In this document: positions 46,885-56,256 of the stretch, in pieces
Layout of the letters: each line of letters starts with the position of its first letter
Position numbering within the stretch: the first letter of the stretch is position 1
Source: a virus
IMG/VR virus record: IMGVR_UViG_3300045972_000408
Span: 1 to 61,612 of that record
DNA length: 61,612 bases
Strand: one strand, 5' to 3'
Position numbers and translations under genes: made by a program
The notes under the pieces: generated by a model
What the model saw: only the letters and a program-made list of their open reading frames with translations
Told to the model about the DNA's origin: nothing
Database searches by the model: none

Positions 46885-47703
46885 ATGACGACTCTCCAAT
46901 GGCCCGACAACGTCGTCCCGAACAGCATTGATTTCTGGCTGGACACGCCGACGCGATCGGGTGGCCCGTCGATCCTCGGCTCTGAGCGCATTGTTGGAAC
47001 GCCCGCCGCCCGCTGGCGCTGCACGCTGAATTTTCGGGTCTGGGGAAGGGGCGGAGACCCTTCGCGGCTGCTGTGGTGGCGGACCTTCGCCAGCATCATG
47101 GCGGGCCGGGCCGGCTCCGTCGCCATCGGGCCTTTCGACGCTCTGACGCCTTCGCGCATTGTCGCGGCGTCGGAACAAGCCGCTGTGGTGGCGATGGCTC
47201 AAGCGCAATGGGCGAGCACCAGCGTCTCGTCTGTCTTTGGCTCGACGACGCCGTTTGACGACATGGCGGCGGTCTCATCCAAGGCGCTTCCCATTGTCCT
47301 GCCGGCATCCGGGCAAATCGGGGAGTTCGTGATTGGCGAAAGCCCTATCGGCGGCGTGCTGGACCTTACGACAAGCGGGCTCGGCTCTGTCATGGAGGCG
47401 GCCTTGGCTGGGGCGAGAACGGTCACGATTGCTTATTCAGGCGCAGGCACACCGCTGGCGGGCATGTATTTCGGCATCGGCGGCGCGGCGCTCTATCTCG
47501 CCAACGCGATCACGGACAACGGCAACGGCACGCTGACTATTGGCTTTTCGCCGGGCCTGCGCTTTGCCGCGGCCATCGGGACTGTGGTGGATTTTGAAAA
47601 GCCCAAGTGCGTCATGCGACTCATGGCTGACGACGGCGCGCGTGCAAAGACCGGCGTCGATTGGACCGCAGATACCACGCTTGATCTAGTCGAGGTCTTC
47701 TGA
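46885..47703 (+). CDS. tail protein
   Basis: 272 residues: 'LQWPDNVVPNSIDFWLDTPTRSGGPSILGSERIVGTPAARWRCTLNFRVWGRGGDPSRLLWWRTFASIMAGRAG' and a beta-rich second half ending 'VDWTADTTLDLVEVF'. Its general plan is found downstream of J-like proteins in phages with gene-transfer-agent-like tails. Function unknown. Confidence 0.75.
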   Translation: MTTLQWPDNVVPNSIDFWLDTPTRSGGPSILGSERIVGTPAARWRCTLNFRVWGRGGDPSRLLWWRTFASIMAGRAGSVAIGPFDALTPSRIVAASEQAAVVAMAQAQWASTSVSSVFGSTTPFDDMAAVSSKALPIVLPASGQIGEFVIGESPIGGVLDLTTSGLGSVMEAALAGARTVTIAYSGAGTPLAGMYFGIGGAALYLANAITDNGNGTLTIGFSPGLRFAAAIGTVVDFEKPKCVMRLMADDGARAKTGVDWTADTTLDLVEVF

Positions 47704-48380
47704 TGCAGCAACTTAATTTGGTCGCGCTCAATAATTCGAGCTTCGTCCTGACGCTCGATTTTAGCCAGATCGCGGCGATTTACGGCAACCTCTCGGCTAT
47801 CGCCGTGCGGATGCAGATCAAGTCCGCCACAAGCGGCCTCATCCCCAAGGCGGATTTCACCGTTGGCGGCGCGGCGTTCTCGGCTGTGGTCGATGCAGGC
47901 GGGAACACGGTGCGGTTCCTGGCGCCCCAATCGGCCATTGCCGCGCTTTCGGGCGACTATGTCTTCGACGTCAGGATTGAAATAACCGGCGTTGGCGAAC
48001 GGGTCGTCGCGTTCGGCGTGGTCGAGTTCTTCCCCGGCGTGACGCAAACGACGCTCGGGACAAATCTTGTCGTCGGCGCGGGGCTTGGCGATACGGTTTT
48101 CGTGGTCTTTTCCAAGGTCGTCAACACGCCAGCGGTGTTCCCGTTCTCGATTGCGCAGATGCAAGATGCGGCGACGCGCGCGGCCGCCTCTGCGGCGGCT
48201 GCGGCTGCGTCCTATACCGCAACCGCCTCGGCAGGGACAACGGCGCTGGCGGCGGTCGCGTCAGCCGGTGCGGGCTATTCCAACACCGTCCTGACCACAT
48301 GGCTTGCGGGGCTCCCGACCACGCTCCCCGCCACGGCGGGCCTCTGGTGGGTCAATAACGGCGTCCTCTCGCAAAGCTGA
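47703..48380 (+). CDS. tail protein with Ala-rich linker and WW-type C-terminus
   Basis: 225 residues from ATG 47703 (TGATG). Beta N-terminus 'NLVALNNSSFVLTLDFSQIAAIYGNLSAIAVRMQIKSA', a long Ala/Ser-rich helix ('AQMQDAATRAAASAAAAAASYTATASAGTTALAAVASAGAG') and a C-terminal 'LAGLPTTLPATAGLWWVNNGVLSQS'. The end closely resembles that of the next gene. Probable baseplate or fibre base protein. Confidence 0.75.
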   Translation: MQQLNLVALNNSSFVLTLDFSQIAAIYGNLSAIAVRMQIKSATSGLIPKADFTVGGAAFSAVVDAGGNTVRFLAPQSAIAALSGDYVFDVRIEITGVGERVVAFGVVEFFPGVTQTTLGTNLVVGAGLGDTVFVVFSKVVNTPAVFPFSIAQMQDAATRAAASAAAAAASYTATASAGTTALAAVASAGAGYSNTVLTTWLAGLPTTLPATAGLWWVNNGVLSQS

Positions 48381-48389
48381 GCGCATCCC

Positions 48390-48668
48390 ATGCTGATTGA
48401 CCAGAACACGGCGGCGCTCGCGGGCGTCCCGCAAGTCTTCGTGCTTTTCCAGCAAGCGGCGTCAATCTATGGGGTTGGCGCCATCAATAGCGCGGGCTCC
48501 GCTGCGTCGTCTGCGCTGGCGGCTGCGGCCTATAATTATGAAATTACCATTGCTCTGAACTATACCGCAGCAAATCCCGGCGCGGCATGGTTTGCAAATC
48601 TTCCGAAGACGCTGCCCGGTTCTTCCGGTGTGTGGTGGCTTAACGGCGGTATCGTTTCCAAATCCTGA
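48390..48668 (+). CDS. small tail protein sharing the WW C-terminus
   Basis: 92 residues: Ala/Ser-rich middle ('NSAGSAASSALAAAAYNYEITIALNY') and end 'FANLPKTLPGSSGVWWLNGGIVSKS', nearly the same pattern as the preceding protein. Likely arisen by partial duplication. Function unknown. Confidence 0.7.
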   Translation: MLIDQNTAALAGVPQVFVLFQQAASIYGVGAINSAGSAASSALAAAAYNYEITIALNYTAANPGAAWFANLPKTLPGSSGVWWLNGGIVSKS

Positions 48669-48683
48669 AAGGGACTTCATAAA

Positions 48684-49955
48684 ATGAAAATGACCTTTAA
48701 GGCGGCGCTTTCCGCATTGACGGCGCTTGCCCTTCCGGCTGGCGCATTGGCCGCCGGGAGCTACCCTTCTCCGACCTTCCAAAATTTGACGGTGAACGGG
48801 ACGCCGATTTTCCCGTCTGCATCTATCATGGAGTCGATGGTCTCTCATGCAACAATCAGCAAATCGTCGGCTTATACCGTGGCGTCTTCTGACGTTTGGG
48901 CGACCCTTATTCTGGGGGGAGCGACGTTTTACGCGGTGACATTCGGCGACCCGAGCGGGTACGCGGCGGGAAATTACAGGCTTCAAAATAACGACACCCG
49001 CGCGAAAAAGATCATCCTTTTTGGCGGCGCGACGTATATGCTTTGGCCGGGCCAAAGCGAAGTTATTTCTAATTTGAGCGGCGCATGGGTTCCGCTCAAC
49101 GGTCCGCGCCGCTACGTCAAGAACCCGCAAACTTGCTACGTTGATAATGTGCTTGGGCAGATAATCGGGAATACCGATGGGCTTGTCGCGGGCGCCGGCG
49201 CGTTCAGCACGTTCCAGGGCTGCTATCAAAACGCGTTGTCTTATTTCGATACGGCAGGCGGCCCGTTCAACGTCTATCTGACCGCCGGCCAAACCTATAC
49301 CCGCGTGGACGATTTCGCCTTTAATGGGCTCGTTTCGGGCTCCTATGGCACGACCGTCTACGGCAACGGCGCGTCCATCATCGTCGGCGGATCGACGACG
49401 CCGAGCGGACAGGCGGCAGTTTCCTATATCGGGGCAAGCGGGCAGGTCTCGGTTGGCAATCTGTCCACCGTGAGCTGCACGGCCCCGAACTGCTCCAGTT
49501 TCTCGATCTCCTATCCCGGCGAGTTGAATGTCTATGCCCCAGTGACTTACGGCACGACGACGCAGGCGCATAACCAGGCCAGCGGCCCCGGATCGGTGCT
49601 TTACATCACCGGGTTCAATTTTGCCGGGGCATCGACAGCAAACACGATTGCAGGCAACGCGCCCTATCACAATCAGGCAGCACAAGGCGGGTTTCTGATC
49701 GACTATAGTTCGAGCAATGTACTTTCCGCCAACGTGTCGTTCAGCGGACAGTTCGCGCTCGCTACCGTTGGCGGCATTCTTCAGGGTCCTAGCGGCTCAT
49801 CTTATCCTTTGACGCTCGGGGGGCATACTGTCACCGGGCAGCGCTGGTACTCAAACATGAACGGCATCATCAACAATACGTCTGGATGCCCGACGAATTA
49901 CTGGCCCGGATCGGTCAGCGGCGGCCCTTCCGCGACCGGCGGTCAATGCAATTAG
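48684..49955 (+). CDS. tail-fibre-like protein with Sec-type signal peptide
   Basis: 423 residues. The start MKMTFKAALSALTALALPAGALAAG is a textbook signal peptide (basic start, hydrophobic core, Ala-x-Ala). It is followed by 'SYPSPTFQNLTVNGT', the typical opening of phage tail-fibre proteins, and beta-rich repeats. A domain such as this is normally assembled in the cytoplasm, so the signal is puzzling. The C-terminus ends 'INNTSGCPTNYWPGSVSGGPSATGGQCN' with paired cysteines. Confidence 0.78.
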   Translation: MKMTFKAALSALTALALPAGALAAGSYPSPTFQNLTVNGTPIFPSASIMESMVSHATISKSSAYTVASSDVWATLILGGATFYAVTFGDPSGYAAGNYRLQNNDTRAKKIILFGGATYMLWPGQSEVISNLSGAWVPLNGPRRYVKNPQTCYVDNVLGQIIGNTDGLVAGAGAFSTFQGCYQNALSYFDTAGGPFNVYLTAGQTYTRVDDFAFNGLVSGSYGTTVYGNGASIIVGGSTTPSGQAAVSYIGASGQVSVGNLSTVSCTAPNCSSFSISYPGELNVYAPVTYGTTTQAHNQASGPGSVLYITGFNFAGASTANTIAGNAPYHNQAAQGGFLIDYSSSNVLSANVSFSGQFALATVGGILQGPSGSSYPLTLGGHTVTGQRWYSNMNGIINNTSGCPTNYWPGSVSGGPSATGGQCN

Positions 49956-49992
49956 CCCGCTCTGAGCGGCCCTTAATCCAAAAGGAAATCCC

Positions 49993-51462
49993 ATGCTGAA
50001 GAAACTCGCGCTCGCGGGCGCCCTTTGCTGCGCTCTGGCGATCTCCGCTTGGGCGCAATCCGTCCCTGCGCAGGATGCTAACCCGGCTGCGTCGATCTTT
50101 GCTCACGGGCATATTACGACCGGCACGGAATGGCTGGAGTTTGCGAAGTCCAAGCAGGATTACGGTGGCGACGGTTCGGCGCTGACTGTGGGCGGCTTCC
50201 CGCTTGCCGTGATGCTGGCCAACGGCGGACTTTCGACAAATCAAACGCTGACCGGTTCGGGCTGGACAAACGCCTGCCCAACGATTTCGGCTAATTGCAT
50301 TTACATTGGCTCTGACAATTCCAGTTCTTCCGGCGGCGCGGGGCAGGTCGAAGCGCTTTCGATCTTTCATAATTACGGCGGAACAGGCACGGCAGGCGGT
50401 CGCAACTCACTGTCAATTTGGTCCCTTCTCACAGCGGCGACCGACTCCAGCAACACCAACCGCAATTATGTAGCGGGTCAATTCTACGCTAGAGCAATGG
50501 CCAGCGATGGCGGTACGGACACCGGATCCGGCGCAAAAGGCGCTATTTTTGGAATTAACCCCTATGGTATTCTCGATGGAACCGCGACCAATTTTGTAAA
50601 TGTCACGGGCGGCGAGGTCAACGTTGCGATTAAATCGGGCGGCTCATCAAGAATAAAAAGCGGCTGGTCGATTTCCGCGCTCCCTGTCGATGCAGTGCAA
50701 GGCACAAGCTACGACGCGGCGTTAATGGTCAGCAATCAAACGGGCGCTGTTGGCTGGAAAAACGGGATTTATTTTTCGGCGTCAAATGGTGTTTTCCCGC
50801 TTGATTCGACAGCTACGGTTTTAAAAACAAGCGGCGCTTCGTTTACCAATGGCATCGATTTCAGCAGCAATACTATCACCGGGTACGCTTGGCAATCGCC
50901 CGGCTTTACAGTGACTGGTATTGGTGTTGTCTACATTGGACAGCAATTACAGATGGGTTCCAATATTGGGATAGACTGGCAAGGCCGTTCCCTTCTGTCT
51001 TCGCCTGCCGATGGTAAGTTACTGATGACTAATCAGGCGTCGACCGGGTTCACTGGCTTGCAGCTTGGCGGGACAACCTCGTCTTTCCCGGGCCTGTTCG
51101 TCAATGGCTCCAAACTCGAAACGAAAGTGGCGGACGGAAGCGCCGACACCGGGCTTATCGTTGCATCGTTGTCCACAGCCATCGCGACCAAGACCGCCAG
51201 CTACACGGCGACGGCGACCGACAGCAGCCTGATTTTCAACTGCGCCGCGAGCTGCACGCTGACGCTGCCGAGCGCGTCGGCCAACACCGGCCTGATCCTG
51301 CGCGTCCGCACCATCGCCGCTTTCACAGTGGTGAGCGCGTCGGCCAATGTCGTCCCGCTCGCGGGCGGGTCGGCGTCGACCGCGATCCTCGCCGCGACCG
51401 CCGGCAAATGGGCGCTCCTGCAAAGCGATGGGACAAGCTGGCTGATCATGGAGGCGAACTGA
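49993..51462 (+). CDS. tail-fibre/spike-like protein with signal peptide
   Basis: 489 residues. MLKKLALAGALCCALAISAWAQS is again a signal peptide with Ala-x-Ala-type cleavage (AWAQ). The remainder is Gly/Ser/Thr/Asn-rich and reads as beta-structured fibre: 'GFPLAVMLANGGLSTNQTLTGSGW', 'GIDWQGRSLLSSPADGKLLMTNQASTGFTGLQLGG', and a C-terminal adhesin-like 'TKTASYTATATDSSLIFNCAASCTLTLPSASANTGLILRVRTIAAFTVV' domain. Host recognition is likely. Confidence 0.78.
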   Translation: MLKKLALAGALCCALAISAWAQSVPAQDANPAASIFAHGHITTGTEWLEFAKSKQDYGGDGSALTVGGFPLAVMLANGGLSTNQTLTGSGWTNACPTISANCIYIGSDNSSSSGGAGQVEALSIFHNYGGTGTAGGRNSLSIWSLLTAATDSSNTNRNYVAGQFYARAMASDGGTDTGSGAKGAIFGINPYGILDGTATNFVNVTGGEVNVAIKSGGSSRIKSGWSISALPVDAVQGTSYDAALMVSNQTGAVGWKNGIYFSASNGVFPLDSTATVLKTSGASFTNGIDFSSNTITGYAWQSPGFTVTGIGVVYIGQQLQMGSNIGIDWQGRSLLSSPADGKLLMTNQASTGFTGLQLGGTTSSFPGLFVNGSKLETKVADGSADTGLIVASLSTAIATKTASYTATATDSSLIFNCAASCTLTLPSASANTGLILRVRTIAAFTVVSASANVVPLAGGSASTAILAATAGKWALLQSDGTSWLIMEAN

Positions 51463-51546
51463 TGGCCGATCTACGCGCACATCGTCGGAGTCCTCGCCTT
51501 CCACAACTCATAGCGCGCCAATGCGCTCGCAAAAGGAGCTTGACCC

Positions 51547-52089
51547 ATGGCTGATTTTGACTGGAAGCAGATTGCCGGCCCGCTTGCCACGGCGGGCGGA
51601 ACGATCCTCGGCGGCGTGCTCGGCGGCCCTGCCGGAGCCATGCTTGGCCCGATGGTCGGGCATATCGTCGGGCAGGCGCTTGGCGTGGACCCGACGCCGG
51701 ACGCCATCGGTCCCGCGCTGCAACAGCCAGGCGCGGCGGAAAAGGTCGCGACCGCGCAGGCGCAAACGCAGGCCGCCGTTCTGTCGGCGCAGGACGCGTA
51801 TCTTGCCGATATTCAAAGCGCGCGACAGATGACCGTCGAACTGGTGCGCGAAAACTCGTCAATTGCATGGGGCGCCCCGGTCATTTCATTGGTCGTCGTC
51901 GTCGGGTTCTTCGCAATCCTCGGGCTGCTGATTTTTCATGGCGTACCGGACTCTCAAGCCGTTCTGATTTCGGTCGGGGCGCTCGGAGCCGCGTTTACGA
52001 CCGTGTTGGGTTTCTGGGTCGGCTCGTCCAAGGGGAGCGCCGACAAAACCGACGCGCTCACGACACTTGCGCGGCGCGCCGCCAAATAA
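51547..52089 (+). CDS. holin-like membrane protein (three-span type)
   Basis: 180 residues. Gly-rich N-terminal hydrophobic part ('AGPLATAGGTILGGVLGGPAGAMLGPMVGHIVG'), a helical middle and two C-terminal membrane spans ('APVISLVVVVGFFAILGLLIF', 'AVLISVGALGAAFTTVLGFWVGSSKG'). The end 'VLGFWVGSSKGSADK' is the pattern of the 3TM holin family of phages and gene transfer agents. A second, related gene is at 57079. Confidence 0.82.
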   Translation: MADFDWKQIAGPLATAGGTILGGVLGGPAGAMLGPMVGHIVGQALGVDPTPDAIGPALQQPGAAEKVATAQAQTQAAVLSAQDAYLADIQSARQMTVELVRENSSIAWGAPVISLVVVVGFFAILGLLIFHGVPDSQAVLISVGALGAAFTTVLGFWVGSSKGSADKTDALTTLARRAAK

Positions 52090-52180
52090 GCGACCGCGCG
52101 GACGATCGTAACGCCCGCGCTGCTCATCATGGGCATCACTCCGACGTCCTGATCCTCGCGCGAAAAAAAGGCAAAACCGC

Positions 52181-52594
52181 ATGTCCGTCGCCTACAATAC
52201 CGCTGCAAAAAACGCGCGGCTCGCCGCTGGCCTGATCGCCGCTGTTTCCGGGCAGTCCGTTGACGGCGGCGCCGGCGCCGGCAAGCTCGTCATCGGCACG
52301 GCTAGCATGGCCGCCGTACTGGCGACCATTCCGCTCAACAAGCCCTCTTTTACGATCAGCGCCGGGGCGGCGACGCTGATCGTGTCTCCCGCGCTTTCGG
52401 CGACCGCCGCCGCCTCCGGAACCGCCGCTGCGGCGCAAATTCAGGACAGCGCTGGAAATATCATCATTTCCGGCCTGACGGTCGGCGGCACGGCCGAGGG
52501 GACCGCAACCGGCAAAGATATCGTGCTCGCCGCGTCGACGATCGCGGCGGGAACGACCGTCAATCTCACCGGCGGCACGATTGCTCATTCTTGA
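52181..52594 (+). CDS. small beta-rich virion protein
   Basis: 137 residues with Ala/Gly/Thr-rich strands: 'GAGAGKLVIGTASMAAVLATIPLNKPSFTISAGAATLIVSPALSATAAASGTAAAAQIQDSAGN'. The pattern recalls phage fibre or decoration domains. Function not assignable. Confidence 0.65.
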   Translation: MSVAYNTAAKNARLAAGLIAAVSGQSVDGGAGAGKLVIGTASMAAVLATIPLNKPSFTISAGAATLIVSPALSATAAASGTAAAAQIQDSAGNIIISGLTVGGTAEGTATGKDIVLAASTIAAGTTVNLTGGTIAHS

Positions 52595-52605
52595 GGCGCT
52601 GACAG

Positions 52606-54174
52606 ATGGCTGACAATACCCAACTCAATCCCGGCGCGCTCGGCGACACGATCCGCACCATTGCGAAAACCGAGAACGGCTCGGCCAAGACGCAGGTATT
52701 CGTTCCTGATGTCGGCGGTGGCGGCGACGCCAGTCCCGAAATCGCTTGGCAGACCGTCCAGGGCGACGCACAACCGGCCTCGGCAGGCATCCCGCCCGAC
52801 GCGCCCATGCTCTGGAACGGGACGACCTTCGACCGCTTGCGCGAGGGCGCGGCCATTGGCGCGGCGCTGGTTTCGCCCGTCGATAACGTCACTGGCATCG
52901 CGACCATCACGGCCATCGGCGTCGTTCTGGGCTTTCCGATCTCGACGGCGGGGCTTTCCAAGCTTTACGTCAATTTCACGGCTGCGACGTCATTCTTGGG
53001 AACCGTCAACTGGCAGGGCTCCAATGACGGCACGACTTGGACGCCGATTTACGCAGGGAATCTCACGGCGAGCCAGCTTGCTTATGGGCCAGCCCAAAGC
53101 ACGAACAATCCCGTGGCGGGGCTGGTTTTTGAAGTTCCGCTTACGCACATATTCGTCCGGCTGTACTGCTCGGCCTACACGTCGGGCTCGGTCACTGTGG
53201 AATGGGCCGGGAAGGCGGCTGGGACTTACAAAACGGTCGCCGACCAGGGTGCGCCAGGCGCGCTAAATGGCGGTTGGTATCAGCGCATCACGGATGGCGC
53301 CGGAGCCGCCGTTGCCGCCGTCAAGGCGGCCTCGACGGCCGCCACCGCGACCGACCCCGCGCTGGTCGTGGCGCTGTCACCGAATTCACCGCTCCCGGAC
53401 AATGTGCAGGGCGCGAGTGGGACGAATAGCGGCGGCGCCGCGCCCGGCGTGGTCGGAAACATCATCGGACCGCTTTCGACCACCGGCTTCGGAACCCTTT
53501 ACGTTCTTTGCTCGACCACTGGCGGCGGCTCGCTGACGTTCTACGGATCGAACGACAATTGGGCGACGCAATGGCCGATCTTCGCGTCGCGGCGCGACTC
53601 GAATGGCATTTGGTCGGCCTCGACGGCAGCATCTCCGGCGGCGGGCCAGATTTGGGAAGTCCCTCTCGTCACCGCGCAAATCAAGGTGGTCGGTACGGTC
53701 GCGACGGGCAATTTCCAATGGGTGCTCAAGGCCAACGGCCCGTCGCGCCTCATCGTTGAGCAAGGCGTGTCGAATTCCGCTTCTGTGGCGTGGCTTACCG
53801 CGGGCGTCGTCAATAGCGTCTCGACAACGAATGGTCTGACCCAGTTGGCGTCGGCCATCGCGCCGGCTACGCCCGCAGCCACGCCGATCAAGGGCGGCGC
53901 GGGGCGGCTCTATATGCTCGATGTCGGCAACTCTGGCGCCTCTGACGTATGGGTAAAATTGTTCAATGTCGTGTCCGGTTCGGTCACGCTCGGGACGACT
54001 TCGGCGACGACGAACCTTTATGTTCCAAAGGGCACGCGCCAGACGTTCGGCATTGCCGACATCGGCGATTATTTCTCCACCGCGATCACTTATGCCGTGA
54101 CCGGCGGCATTTCGCTGACGGACAACACGGCCATCACCGCCGGCGCCGTCTCGGTGAATGCTCGCTACGTCTAA
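52606..54174 (+). CDS. fibre/structural protein with repeated beta-sandwich units
   Basis: 522 residues. Two similar units occur: 'ISTAGLSKLYVNFTAATSFLGTVNWQGSNDGTTWTPIY...' (about 108-185) and 'LSTTGFGTLYVLCSTTGGGSLTFYGSNDNWATQWPIFA...' (about 280-370), each ending 'VFEVPL/IWEVPL'. The tail ends 'GISLTDNTAITAGAVSVNARYV'. The N-terminal 30 residues look like an attachment part. Probably a tail fibre or head decoration. Confidence 0.72.
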   Translation: MADNTQLNPGALGDTIRTIAKTENGSAKTQVFVPDVGGGGDASPEIAWQTVQGDAQPASAGIPPDAPMLWNGTTFDRLREGAAIGAALVSPVDNVTGIATITAIGVVLGFPISTAGLSKLYVNFTAATSFLGTVNWQGSNDGTTWTPIYAGNLTASQLAYGPAQSTNNPVAGLVFEVPLTHIFVRLYCSAYTSGSVTVEWAGKAAGTYKTVADQGAPGALNGGWYQRITDGAGAAVAAVKAASTAATATDPALVVALSPNSPLPDNVQGASGTNSGGAAPGVVGNIIGPLSTTGFGTLYVLCSTTGGGSLTFYGSNDNWATQWPIFASRRDSNGIWSASTAASPAAGQIWEVPLVTAQIKVVGTVATGNFQWVLKANGPSRLIVEQGVSNSASVAWLTAGVVNSVSTTNGLTQLASAIAPATPAATPIKGGAGRLYMLDVGNSGASDVWVKLFNVVSGSVTLGTTSATTNLYVPKGTRQTFGIADIGDYFSTAITYAVTGGISLTDNTAITAGAVSVNARYV

Positions 54175-54191
54175 TTTGAAGGAGCGGGCGG

Positions 54192-56102
54192 ATGCTGCTC
54201 GTTTTTAGCTCGCTTCTGCAATCGTCGGGGGGCGATTTCGGCGCGATTGCCGCGACAGAGGCCCAGGACACGGCCGCCTTTGCCGGCTCGACAATAAACC
54301 CGGTCGCCGCTGTGGCCCGCGCCACGCTGGTCGTTGAGCCCGAGATTCGCGTGCTCCAGGTCGCGCCGGAAATTCGTTCGTTGAGGGCATCAGACATGGC
54401 ATTCGCGGGAGATTTCAAGCCTAAATTCGTGGCGGGCACGTCCGAGGTGTTTTCGCTCGACTTTGCGAAGGTTCTCGACACCGGCGACGCTATTTCGAGC
54501 GTGACGTCAAGTATTTCCGTGCACTACGGCGCCGATCCCGACGCGGCTTCGTGGTTGAGTGGCAGCGCCTACTTTTCTGGGACCGTTGTCAGCCAGAGGC
54601 TCAGCGGCTTGGTCGGGGGCGTGGTCTACGACCTCATTTTCACCGTCTCGACCGCGAACGGCAACACGATCATTAAATTCGGGCGCGTGACATGCGTCGC
54701 GGTCTCCGGTGTCACAGCCGCCGAGAGTGCGGCGCTCAACGCGGTTGTGAATCTGGAATCTCTCGTCGCGACCCTGGGGCAACTGCCGACGCCGCAACTG
54801 GTCGCGTTCGCGCAGGCTGTGACCGTCGCCAAGGAAAACAGCTCCAAAACGACCATTGTCGTTTTTTGTTCCTCGGGCGGCCTGGCGGGCAGCGGAGCGA
54901 CGCCGTCCGCCGCCAACAACTGGGCGCCGCCGACCGGGAACTGGTCTGGCCTGCTCGCTGCCGCGCTCGCGCCGTCCGGCTGGACGGTCTACAATCGGTC
55001 GATTTCCGGCACGAGCACAGCCCAGAGCATCGCGCGGTTCTGGACCGATGTCGCGCCGCATATGCCGTCTCATGTGATTCTGGCAACGGGGATCGCAAAT
55101 GACGGGTATAATATCCATGGCTATTTTTCGGGCGTGCTGGAGATTATCCGGCTGTGCAAACTGATCGGCGCCGTGCCGGTCATTAGGAGCGTTTATCCGC
55201 ATAACGCCATGACCGCGTCGCAATACGCCGCTGTGCTTGGCCTCAACAGGCAACTGGCGGGCCTCGGCTATCCGTTCATTGACCAGATGAGCATTTTTGA
55301 CGACGGAGCCGGCCATTTTATCGGAGGGACGACCTACACCAGCGACGGTCAGCACCTTGGTGATCCCGGCAACGCCGCGATGTTCTCGCAGATCGACCTC
55401 GGTATTTTCACTTCGTTCACAGGCGGCCAGTGGATCACGCCGAAAAAGGCCGGCGCGTGGCAAATGTCGATTTCCGATTTGAGCGAAGTCGGCATCTGGG
55501 CGCGGCCGACGACGGAGGGGCTGGGCGCGAACATCAGGTCTTTCACGCTGCGCGCGAGGGTCAAATCGCAGTCCGGCGTTCCGGGCACGCGTGGAGTCAT
55601 GGGCGTCACGTTCCCGGCCTACAACCTGCGACTGCGGCACACGGGGCCTTATAATCTGGCGGACAGCGTCGGATCGCTCGTGACCTCGTCGATTTCGCCG
55701 CAGAGTGATTTCTCGGTGCATGACCTCGCGATGACCTACAATCACATCACCGATACCGCGGCGCTGTACGCCGATGGCGCCCTGATAGGGTCTGGAACCG
55801 CGAACGGGGTGGAGGACGTCATAACCGCCCTGTCGTTCGGGTCTCCGGTCGGCGCGGGCCTCTGCGCGTCCGGGCTGACATTTGCGGACATCGGCGCGTG
55901 GCAGACGCCGCTTTCCGCGCGCGAGATCGCGGCGATGTATCTGAGCGGCTATCTCCCGCGCAGCAGCATGATCCTCGACGCGGACCTCAGCACGCCGCCG
56001 AATGGAACGCTCGACGCCTACACCGGCGTCTGCCCGAACGCAATCTGCAACGGGATGCTCCCTGTCATCGGCGGATCGTGGCTGCCAGTCGCTGCGATTT
56101 AA
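54192..56102 (+). CDS. tail protein with SGNH-hydrolase-like and LamG-like domains
   Basis: 636 residues. A central region (about 215-410) has an SGNH/GDSL layout: 'TIVVFCSSGGLAG' in place of block I, 'VYNRSISGTSTAQSIARFW', 'HVILATGIANDGYN' (a GxxND block III) and 'YTSDGQHLGDPGNAAM' with Asp-x-x-His (block V). The usual GDS is not seen, so the nucleophile assignment is uncertain. The C-terminal part (about 425-600) is a LamG-like beta sandwich ('SFTLRARVK', 'LAMTYNHITDTAALYADGALIGSGTA', 'FADIGAWQTPLSAREIAAMY'). It may remove acyl groups from surface polysaccharide during adsorption. Confidence 0.78.
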   Translation: MLLVFSSLLQSSGGDFGAIAATEAQDTAAFAGSTINPVAAVARATLVVEPEIRVLQVAPEIRSLRASDMAFAGDFKPKFVAGTSEVFSLDFAKVLDTGDAISSVTSSISVHYGADPDAASWLSGSAYFSGTVVSQRLSGLVGGVVYDLIFTVSTANGNTIIKFGRVTCVAVSGVTAAESAALNAVVNLESLVATLGQLPTPQLVAFAQAVTVAKENSSKTTIVVFCSSGGLAGSGATPSAANNWAPPTGNWSGLLAAALAPSGWTVYNRSISGTSTAQSIARFWTDVAPHMPSHVILATGIANDGYNIHGYFSGVLEIIRLCKLIGAVPVIRSVYPHNAMTASQYAAVLGLNRQLAGLGYPFIDQMSIFDDGAGHFIGGTTYTSDGQHLGDPGNAAMFSQIDLGIFTSFTGGQWITPKKAGAWQMSISDLSEVGIWARPTTEGLGANIRSFTLRARVKSQSGVPGTRGVMGVTFPAYNLRLRHTGPYNLADSVGSLVTSSISPQSDFSVHDLAMTYNHITDTAALYADGALIGSGTANGVEDVITALSFGSPVGAGLCASGLTFADIGAWQTPLSAREIAAMYLSGYLPRSSMILDADLSTPPNGTLDAYTGVCPNAICNGMLPVIGGSWLPVAAI

Positions 56103-56256
56103 TTCACATCAACTTTGGCTGTATTGCCGCCGCGCTCGCCATTTCCTGAGCCCTGAGCGCTCTTTTCCTCACCCCGATCTAACCAGCCCCCAATCCGAAC
56201 GCCCCCCTGCGACCGATCTGTCGCAGCGGTGACGCTTGCGCACGAAAGGTTTTGAC

